DNA from: CBDUXP01 sp965371225 [NCBI: uncultured bacterium]
GTDB lineage: Bacteria; Abyssobacteria; SURF-5; CBDUXP01
Direction: 5' to 3'
NCBI GenBank assembly: GCA_965371225.1
Contig: CBDUXP010000035.1
Coordinates: forward strand, 1-38,402
Length of the DNA: 38,402 bases
Part shown: positions 31,796-38,402 of the stretch, piece by piece
Position numbering within the stretch: the first letter of the stretch is position 1
Layout of the letters: every line of letters begins with the position of its first letter
The notes under the pieces: generated by a model
The model's database searches: none
Seen by the model: the letters and a program-made list of their open reading frames with translations, nothing else
What the model was told of the DNA's origin: nothing
Position numbers and translations under genes: made by a program

Positions 31796-34156
31796 CTACA
31801 CGTGCGGTTCGGCGCTGAGGATGCGGTAGGTGGGCTGGGGCTGGTGGAAGCCTTTCAGCGTGAGGTCGCCGACGGCTTCCGCGCGCACCCCGTTCGCCAA
31901 TTCCGATTGCACGCGCGCGCTCACGAAAATTTCCCCGCCGCCCGCTGCGTCGCTCAGCCGCGCGGCCATGTTGGTCACGTTGCCGATAACCGCGTAGTCC
32001 CGGCGCCCCTCGTAACCGACGAACCCGCACGTGGCGTACCCGGAGTGGACGCCGATGCCCGCGTCGATGTCGTACCCCTTCTGCGTCCAGGCCGCGCGCA
32101 GGGTCGCCACGTCCGCGCGCATGGCGAGGGCCATGCGGACGGCGCGTGCGATGTGGTCCGGTTGCTCGACGGGATCGTTGAAGAACACCATGAACCCGTC
32201 GCCTGCGAACCGTTCGAGCGTGCCCTCGAATTCCGTAATGCGCCGCCCCATGGTGGCGTGATACTCGCTGAGGGTGGCCAGGACCTCCTCCGGTTCCACG
32301 CTGTCGGAAAACGCCGTGAACCCGCGCAGGTCGCAGAACAGGACGGTCACGAGCTTGCGCTGCGTCTGCAAGCCGGCCACGCCGCCTTTCGCCATGACCT
32401 GCTCGATCATCTGCGGGGAGAGGAACCGCTTGAGATCCGCAAACTCCCGTTCCCGCTCGCGGAGGCGCGCGGTCGCTTCCGCCCGCACCAACGCTTGCAC
32501 CGCTTGCTGCGTCACGGCGTTCAGCGCCTGCAGATCGGGTGGCTCGTAGACGTCCTCCGTTGCCCGTGGCCCGAGCGCGAGCCCGCCGATGACCTGGTTC
32601 GCTCGCACGACCGGCAGGAGAACCACCGCGCCCAAGCGGTCGAAACAGGCGTAGCACTCGGCCCGGATGTTCGCGAAGTGCGGATCTACGGAGATGGCCT
32701 CCCGGACGAGGTTCGTTCGCGTACTCTGCAGGTACTGCACGAGCGGTTCGGCCACGAGGGCATCCGGCTGGACCAGGGAAGGCAGGTTCGCGGTGGCGTG
32801 GCGCACCGCCGAGGACGCCTCACTGCCGGTGGGCAGGAGGAACGCGACCGCGCGCGTGGCATCGCACAAGCGATTGGGCGCGTGCGCCAGGATCTCGAGC
32901 ACATCCATCTCCGTTGCGCACGCGGCCATCTCCTCGCCGATGTCCCGCGTGAGGTCACCGAACTGCACCCGCTTGGGATAGAGCCAGGCATTGACGCGGC
33001 TATCGAACCGTGGCCAGAAGTACAGCAGCGGGAGCAGCATCAGCCCGACCGCGTAGGGCCGGAACGCGATCAGGAGCAGGGCGATGCCCGTCAGGGCGAG
33101 CATCGCGGTGCTGTAGATTACGGCACGCCTGGCGGCGATGCGGGCGTTCAAGAGGTGCTGCCGCAACGTGGTGTACAGGATGGCGAACAGCATGATGCTC
33201 AGGGTCCAGTAGACGATGCGCAGATCGATGACCAGGATGCCGAACGTATTCTGGAGGAATCGCGTGAGCAACGGGGGCGCTCCCCCGAAAAAAGTGCCCG
33301 CGAGCAGAATCCGGGCGCGCTGGGCCACGAGGGGATCGCGGGGCCGGACTGCGTGGACGAAGCAGCGGCCGATGAAGAACAGCATGGCGAGCAGCATCGC
33401 GCCCGTGTCCACCGTGCCCAGGTGCTGAAAGACGCCTTGATAATCTACGAGCCACGCCCCAACCCCGTACGCGGCCAGCGCCGCTCCTCCCAAATAACTG
33501 GAAAGCAGAATCCCCGCGCGATGGTGCAGGGCGGGATGCCCAACCGGCAGCGCCAGGGCAAGATGGAGGAGGGCCGGGGGCGTGAACCCGATCAGCGTGC
33601 GGACCAACACGGCCTTCTCCAGCGCCGCACCGTCAATGTTGACCGGCATGTGGATGAGCAGGCTCCCGGCGATCGTTGAGGAGATATAGACCGCCCACGT
33701 GTCAGCCCGATAGGGCCGCAGGACGAATCCGATGAGCCCCGTCGCCATGGCGAGCGCGCCCAGCCCCAGGAGGGCGCCTTGGCCGAAGAGCACATCGCGC
33801 AGCTCCCGGGGGCGCACGCGTACGGTCACCTCCCGGACTTCCCCACCGGTCCGCACGAGCGACAAGACGTTCTCGGTGCCCGCGGCCGTGTGCATGACCG
33901 GCATCATCTGCCGAAACGTCTTGCCCGTGCGGGACACCCCGTTCAAGCGCTCGAGTCTGCCGCCGCCGCGCAGGCCCGCGTCTGCCGCGTCGCGGCGCAT
34001 GGGCGAGACGTGCCACCCATCCATGGTCCAGCCCAGACTGGGGCGGCCGAGGCTGGCCCGGGTGTCCCGGCCGTGGATGCCGGCACTCAAGAGAAAGACG
34101 CCCAGCAACGTGGCGAAGATTGCCTTGTGGCCGGCCGTCCCGTCGCGAAAGCGCAT
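31796..34156 (-). CDS. Membrane class III nucleotide cyclase with PDZ-like and GAF-like domains (paralog 1)
   Basis: The 786-residue protein has an N-terminal helix, a PDZ-like part (about 40-110, LERLNGVSRTGKTF), seven or eight membrane helices (to about 390), a GAF-like part (about 415-560) and a C-terminal class III cyclase domain (about 595-780). The cyclase shows both metal aspartates (CDLRGF and AGDGFM), an aspartate likely recognising adenine (RRDYAVIG) and the asparagine and arginine of TNMAARL. The usual substrate lysine before the second metal site is an arginine (ERFAGDG). It should make cAMP, but this is untested. A CYACFD motif in the GAF-like part is also kept in its neighbour. 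It lies 52 bases downstream of its paralog and is likely co-transcribed. Confidence 0.88.
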   Translation of the reverse strand: MRFRDGTAGHKAIFATLLGVFLLSAGIHGRDTRASLGRPSLGWTMDGWHVSPMRRDAADAGLRGGGRLERLNGVSRTGKTFRQMMPVMHTAAGTENVLSLVRTGGEVREVTVRVRPRELRDVLFGQGALLGLGALAMATGLIGFVLRPYRADTWAVYISSTIAGSLLIHMPVNIDGAALEKAVLVRTLIGFTPPALLHLALALPVGHPALHHRAGILLSSYLGGAALAAYGVGAWLVDYQGVFQHLGTVDTGAMLLAMLFFIGRCFVHAVRPRDPLVAQRARILLAGTFFGGAPPLLTRFLQNTFGILVIDLRIVYWTLSIMLFAILYTTLRQHLLNARIAARRAVIYSTAMLALTGIALLLIAFRPYAVGLMLLPLLYFWPRFDSRVNAWLYPKRVQFGDLTRDIGEEMAACATEMDVLEILAHAPNRLCDATRAVAFLLPTGSEASSAVRHATANLPSLVQPDALVAEPLVQYLQSTRTNLVREAISVDPHFANIRAECYACFDRLGAVVLLPVVRANQVIGGLALGPRATEDVYEPPDLQALNAVTQQAVQALVRAEATARLREREREFADLKRFLSPQMIEQVMAKGGVAGLQTQRKLVTVLFCDLRGFTAFSDSVEPEEVLATLSEYHATMGRRITEFEGTLERFAGDGFMVFFNDPVEQPDHIARAVRMALAMRADVATLRAAWTQKGYDIDAGIGVHSGYATCGFVGYEGRRDYAVIGNVTNMAARLSDAAGGGEIFVSARVQSELANGVRAEAVGDLTLKGFHQPQPTYRILSAEPHV

Positions 34157-34208
34157 ACGCGTGTGATCCCCGGCCCTAGTCTACCGAACGGGCGACGCCC
34201 CGCGCGGG

Positions 34209-36626
34209 CTAGACGTGCGTTTCGGCGCCGAGGATGCGGAAGGTGAGCTGGGGCTGGTGGAAGCCCTTGAGCGTGAGTTCGCCGACGGGCTCGTAGGGGA
34301 ACGCGGTGCCGAGTTCGGAGATGAGGCGCGCGCTTACGAGAATCTCGCCGCCGCCGGCCGCGTCGCACAGCCGCGCCGCCATGTTCGTGACGTTGCCGAT
34401 GACGGCGTAGTCGCGCCGCCCTTCGTAGCCCACGATGCCGACGGTGGCATAGCCGGTGTGAATCCCCATCCCCACGTCGAGCTGGTACCCCTTGCGTACC
34501 CAGCTCTCGCGGAGCTGGCGCACCACGTCGCGCATGGCGATGGCCATCTCCACCGCGCGTCCCGCGTGGCCCGGCTGCTCGACGGGGTCGTTGAAGAACA
34601 CCATGATGCCGTCGCCCTGGAATCGTTCGAGGGTGCCGCTGAACTGTTCAATGCGCACGCCCATGGCGCGGTGGTACTCGGCCAGGACCGCCATGATTTC
34701 TTCCGGCTCCACCGTGTCCGAGAACGCGGTGAACCCGCGCAGGTCGGAGAAGAACACGGTCACCATCTTGCGTTGGGTCGGGAACTCCGCCGCGCCGCCC
34801 TGTTCCATCACTTGGTCCACCACGTGCGGTGGGAAGAAGCGCTTGAGGTCGGCGATGTCCTGCTGCTGCGCCTGTAGCGCGTCGAACGCCTCGCAGCGCA
34901 TGATGGCTTGCACCGCCTGCTGCAGCAGCATGTCCAGCGCCGTGAGTTCCGCCGTGTCGTACACGTCGCCGGTCGCCCGCGCGCCGACGGCCAGGGCGCC
35001 GACGACGCGGTCCTGGCGCGTCATGGGGAGGAGCATTTCCGCCGCGAGCACGTCCAAGCACCGGTAACACTCGGTCTGGATATTCGCGTACTGCGGCTCC
35101 ACCGCGATGCTATCGCGGCGAATCCGGTGGCGGGTGGTGACCAGGAGGCTGATCAGGGGTTCGTCCCACAGCGCCGCGGTGTCGGGCGGGGCAAGGTCCC
35201 CCGCGGTGCTGAGGTGGCCGGCGGGGACGGACTCGCCTGGCACTAGAAAGGCGGCGCCCGTGGTGGCGTTGCACACGCGCCCCGGCGCGGCGGCCAGCAC
35301 TTCGAGAATTGCGTCGACCGTGGTGCAGGAAGCCAATTCGTCGCCCAACTCGCGCAGCAAGTCGGGCAGTTGGGCGCGGCGCGGGTTGAGCCAGCGGTTC
35401 AGGTGGCTGTCCATACGCGGCCAGTAATGCAGGACCGGCAGCAGCGCGAGGCCGACCACCAGGGGCGTCACCCAATAGCCCGACGCCTGACCGAGGGAGG
35501 CGGTGAGCACGCTGGTGAACAGGACGGTGCCCGTGACGATGAGGGCCGCGACGACCGTATAGGCAACGCTGCGCCGCGCGGCGATCTTGGCACTGAACAG
35601 TTCGTGGCGGACCGTGGTGTAGGCCAGCGCGATGGGAAACGTCAGCGTCGTCAGCAACACCACGCGCATGTCCACCATGAGGGTCTGGAAGAGGGATTGC
35701 GCGAACCACACCACCGTGGGCGGAATGAACCCGAGGCAGCCGATGAGCACGAGGCGCGAGCGCTGCCGCACGATGCGATTCGGGCCGAGGAAGGCCCCGA
35801 GGAACGCGCGCCCCAGCGACAGGATGGTGGTGGCCAGTAGCACCACCGGCAGGATCGTATCGAACAGGCGCCAGTCGATCAGGGCGCAGCCGAGCCCGAG
35901 CGCGATGCCGGTGCCGAAAATGGCCGCGGGCAGGTACGGGACGCGCCGGAGAATGGGATGGGGCACCACCATGGACGCAGCGAGGTACAGCGGCGCGAGA
36001 CAGAACGCGCTATTCAGCATCCACATGTAGACATACGTGAACGGGTCGTACGGCGAGATGCGGAACACGAGCGTGATGAAACCGGCGAACGTGGCGCAGA
36101 TGGTCAGCAGGGCCCAGCTCGGATGCTCGTACGGCCGCAGGAGGAAACTCACCACCCCCACGAGCATGAACAGCGCGGCCAGCGTGAAGGGGGTTCCGGA
36201 TGCGCACATCACGTCTTGCCAGCTCATGGCGACGACCGGCAGATCCAGCGTGTGAATGGTGTCCGCGAACGGGATGCTGCACCGGAATACCAGGTGGTTG
36301 AATTCCCCGATCTCCACGTTGAGCGCGTCGGCCGGGAGTTCCTGGGCGACGGACATGGCCATGTTCAGGGTGCGCTCGATGCCGGCCACCGGTTGTCCAT
36401 TGAGTTCCAGCAACTCCGAGCCCCAGTACAGGCGGCCGTCGGTCGCGGCTGCGCCCATGCCGTTGACGAACCAGCGGTCCGACTCGGAAATGAAGTGGAA
36501 GCCCAGGAGGGGGTCGCCGATGGCGCGCGCGTCGTTGCCGAGGCGCAGGATCAGCGCGAGCACGTAGGTGCCCACCAGGGCGAAGAAGAGGGCCTTCTGC
36601 CGGAGGGTGCCTGTGCGGAATGGCAT
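34209..36626 (-). CDS. Membrane class III nucleotide cyclase with PDZ-like and GAF-like domains (paralog 2)
   Basis: The 805-residue protein has the same layout as its downstream paralog: helix, PDZ-like segment (LELNGQPVAGIERTL), membrane helices, GAF-like part (about 420-570) with the CYRCLD motif, and a cyclase domain (about 615-800) with SDLRGF, QGDGIM, RRDYAVIG and TNMAARL. The cyclase domains are very similar, while the membrane and PDZ-like parts have diverged more. The start is the ATG at 36626 with an overlapping GTG at 36629; no ribosome site is clear. It is probably the first gene of the pair. The PDZ-like part lies between the first helix and the rest, so it may face the periplasm, which suggests signal input from outside. 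Confidence 0.88.
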   Translation of the reverse strand: MPFRTGTLRQKALFFALVGTYVLALILRLGNDARAIGDPLLGFHFISESDRWFVNGMGAAATDGRLYWGSELLELNGQPVAGIERTLNMAMSVAQELPADALNVEIGEFNHLVFRCSIPFADTIHTLDLPVVAMSWQDVMCASGTPFTLAALFMLVGVVSFLLRPYEHPSWALLTICATFAGFITLVFRISPYDPFTYVYMWMLNSAFCLAPLYLAASMVVPHPILRRVPYLPAAIFGTGIALGLGCALIDWRLFDTILPVVLLATTILSLGRAFLGAFLGPNRIVRQRSRLVLIGCLGFIPPTVVWFAQSLFQTLMVDMRVVLLTTLTFPIALAYTTVRHELFSAKIAARRSVAYTVVAALIVTGTVLFTSVLTASLGQASGYWVTPLVVGLALLPVLHYWPRMDSHLNRWLNPRRAQLPDLLRELGDELASCTTVDAILEVLAAAPGRVCNATTGAAFLVPGESVPAGHLSTAGDLAPPDTAALWDEPLISLLVTTRHRIRRDSIAVEPQYANIQTECYRCLDVLAAEMLLPMTRQDRVVGALAVGARATGDVYDTAELTALDMLLQQAVQAIMRCEAFDALQAQQQDIADLKRFFPPHVVDQVMEQGGAAEFPTQRKMVTVFFSDLRGFTAFSDTVEPEEIMAVLAEYHRAMGVRIEQFSGTLERFQGDGIMVFFNDPVEQPGHAGRAVEMAIAMRDVVRQLRESWVRKGYQLDVGMGIHTGYATVGIVGYEGRRDYAVIGNVTNMAARLCDAAGGGEILVSARLISELGTAFPYEPVGELTLKGFHQPQLTFRILGAETHV

Positions 36627-36751
36627 CACGGGTAGTGTAGCGGACCAAGCGCGGTCCGAGGAGCAGCCTATCTACCCGTACCCTACGCGGGCGGGCCGCC
36701 GAGAGTTTCAGGCGCCTGGCCAGGACCGCTTCGTGCCGTAGAAAGCACAAC

Positions 36752-36775
36752 GCCCGGGGCCGCGCGGCGCCGGGC
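36752..36775 (-). terminator. Possible terminator after the radical SAM gene
   Basis: The arms GCCCGG (36752-36757) and CCGGGC (36770-36775) form a GC-rich hairpin 27 bases after the stop of the radical SAM gene. On the minus strand it is followed by GTTGTGCTTTCT, only a modest T tract, so termination may be weak or Rho-dependent. Confidence 0.35.
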
Positions 36776-36801
36776 GGGGTGGGAACGCGCGAGCGCGGGG
36801 G

Positions 36802-38253
36802 CTACTCGCCGCGAATCGCGAAGTCGACTACTTGCGCGCCGGCGAGGGAGTAGCGCTTGATCTCGTCCAGGCTGCCCATGCGCTTCAGCGTCTTCATGAA
36901 GTAGCTGCCGCGCAGGTAGAACGCCCGGTAGGCCCGCTGCACCGCCTCTTCCAGGAACTCGGACGACACGCTGCAGTACAGCTCGTTGAAGAGGCTGGTG
37001 TGGTGCAGCGTGTCCATGTTCGTCGCGGAACCGTCGCCGATCTCCGGGTACACCTCGCTCACTTCGTCCCACAGCTCGCTGCCGGGATACGGGGAGCAGA
37101 GGCCGAACGTGACCGTAGTCGGGTCGATCTCCAGAATGAAATCGATCGTTTCCTGGACCGTCTCTTCCGTCTCGCCGGGGTTGCCGACCATCACGTGCGC
37201 GTGCGTATCCACGCCGACCTCGTGGCACCACTGGAACGCCTGGCGCGTCTGCTCGAGGGTGATGCCCTTCTTCATGCGGTCGAGCAACTCCTGGTTGCCG
37301 CTTTCGACCCCGAACTTGATGTAGTGGCACCCGGCCCGCACCATCGCCTCCAGCAACGGCTTGGTCACCGTTTCCACGCGCGCGTTGCAAATCCACGAAA
37401 AGTCCAGCCCGCGCTCGTGGATCTGGTCGAAAATCTTCAGGTTCCGGCGATTATTGACGGTGAAAGTTTCGTCGCGGAAGTAGATCTCGCGGTACCCGTT
37501 GCCCAGGTGCATCTCGATCTCGTCCACTACCCGCGTCGGCGACATGAACCGGACGCGCGGCCCGTAAAAATACGGCGCGGTGCAGAACGTGCACTTGGCC
37601 GGACAGCCGCGCGACGTGACCATCGTCATGTACGGCATCCGCTTTATGAGCGGATTGAAGTAGTCCACGTCCTTCGGCAGCATGCTCGTGTCCAGCATGG
37701 GCAGCTCGTCCAGGTCCTCGATGTACGGCGCCTTCTCGTTGATAACCGGCGTCCCGTCCTCATCGCGGTACGCGAGCCCCTGGATATTCTTCCACGCGCC
37801 GTTGCCCGCGCTCAGGCATTTCACCAGCTCGAGCACGATGTAGTCCGGCTCCTCGCGCACGCAGAAGTCCACCGCCTCGTTCGCGAGCGCGTACTGCGGC
37901 ATGAACGTGGGGTGCGAGCCGAAAATGGCGGTCTTGATGCGCGGGTTCCGCTTCTTGAATTCGCCGAGCGTGGCCGCATCCTCGTTGAACGCCATCGTCG
38001 CCGTGGAGCAGACCACCAGGTCCACGTCCGGCGCGTACTTGAGCTGCTCCTCGAAGGGGAGCTGCTCCGCCATGGCGTCGAGGAATTGCACGTCGAATCC
38101 CTCGCGCTGGAGCAGCGACGCCACGAACAGCAGGTTGAACGGCGGCACCGTGCCCCCGCCGATGCGCTTGCCCTTGCACCAGCAGCCGTAGAGCACGTCC
38201 CGCACCACGTTCTTCGTGAACCGGCTGGCGGGATTGAGCACCAACGTTTTCAT
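36802..38253 (-). CDS. B12-binding-type radical SAM protein
   Basis: The 483-residue protein has an N-terminal Rossmann-like domain of the cobalamin-binding kind (about 1-150, with FGSHPTF). The radical SAM core follows, with C217, C221 and C224 in RGCPAKCTFC, which holds the 4Fe-4S cluster that cleaves S-adenosylmethionine. Later motifs such as KFGVESGN and VMVGNPGET match the BchE/HpnJ-like class B group. These carry out methylations, ring formation or rearrangements, and the substrate is unknown. It starts at the ATG at 38253. No hopanoid or tetrapyrrole gene is visible next to it. Confidence 0.88.
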   Translation of the reverse strand: MKTLVLNPASRFTKNVVRDVLYGCWCKGKRIGGGTVPPFNLLFVASLLQREGFDVQFLDAMAEQLPFEEQLKYAPDVDLVVCSTATMAFNEDAATLGEFKKRNPRIKTAIFGSHPTFMPQYALANEAVDFCVREEPDYIVLELVKCLSAGNGAWKNIQGLAYRDEDGTPVINEKAPYIEDLDELPMLDTSMLPKDVDYFNPLIKRMPYMTMVTSRGCPAKCTFCTAPYFYGPRVRFMSPTRVVDEIEMHLGNGYREIYFRDETFTVNNRRNLKIFDQIHERGLDFSWICNARVETVTKPLLEAMVRAGCHYIKFGVESGNQELLDRMKKGITLEQTRQAFQWCHEVGVDTHAHVMVGNPGETEETVQETIDFILEIDPTTVTFGLCSPYPGSELWDEVSEVYPEIGDGSATNMDTLHHTSLFNELYCSVSSEFLEEAVQRAYRAFYLRGSYFMKTLKRMGSLDEIKRYSLAGAQVVDFAIRGE

Positions 38254-38402
38254 ATGGCTACGCCCGTGCGCCCGTAGTAGACGCCCCGATGGCGATCATC
38301 GTGGTCTGCTGCATGGTGTGGCGTCTCGCCCCCTCGACGCGCGGTGCGGCCCCTGGCCGCCGACGCACCTAAGCATGGCCCAAGCCCCGGGCGATTGCAA
38401 CC

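Overview
The window is visibly GC-rich, densely coded on both strands and uses many GTG (and at least one TTG) start codons. It carries no phage, plasmid or CRISPR signature. Gene content suggests an uncultured, mostly aerobic heterotrophic bacterium: L-2-hydroxyglutarate oxidase, an acyl-CoA ligase, a thiolase-like protein, diiron proteins and D-amino-acid/amide hydrolases. The short palindromes ending in CCTAC and the rubrerythrin/Fe-S/DUF3501 cluster would fit environmental lineages of the Tectomicrobia/Binatia/Poribacteria kind, but this is a guess from gene content, because there is no rRNA or ribosomal protein gene here. No selA, selB or tRNA-Sec lies in the window, yet one gene appears to need selenocysteine insertion.

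Layout. Positions 1-4976 (minus strand) hold a membrane electron-transfer operon: an NAD(P)H/FAD/2Fe-2S reductase, a large protein joining cyclic-nucleotide-binding, FHA and four-cluster ferredoxin domains, a two-haem cytochrome b-like membrane protein and a multihaem cytochrome c cut by the window edge. Positions 5124-10470 hold a phosphotransferase, a seven-repeat propeller lipoprotein, lhgO and a diiron ferritin-like protein. Positions 10533-12566 hold a lipoprotein, a deiodinase-like gene with an in-frame TGA followed by a clear SECIS-like hairpin, and a low-GC membrane protein directly behind it.

Positions 12630-20147 are catabolic: a GH4 glycosidase, an aldo-keto reductase with ferredoxin tail, an N-acyl-D-amino-acid deacylase, an alpha/beta hydrolase bracketed by two inverted palindromes, an amidase with a small GatC/AtzG-like partner, and cysC. 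Positions 20342-25324 hold an acyl-CoA ligase, a tiny lipoprotein, tRNA-Arg(ACG), a transglutaminase-like protein divergent from a thiolase-like protein lacking the usual cysteine, and a hypothetical protein. Positions 25497-27883 are a rubrerythrin, Hdr-like Fe-S protein and DUF3501 operon. Positions 28224-30998 hold a flippase, a zinc-ribbon peptide and a family 2 glycosyltransferase, followed by about 800 bases of repeat-rich non-coding DNA. Positions 31796-36626 are two tandem paralogous membrane-bound class III nucleotide cyclases with PDZ-like and GAF-like parts, and 36802-38253 is a B12-type radical SAM protein.

The strongest unusual observation is the selenocysteine-containing deiodinase-like protein (11208-11924). 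The second is the nested FHA/cyclic-nucleotide/ferredoxin electron-transfer operon. The twin cyclases could supply its ligand, though that link is only an inference.
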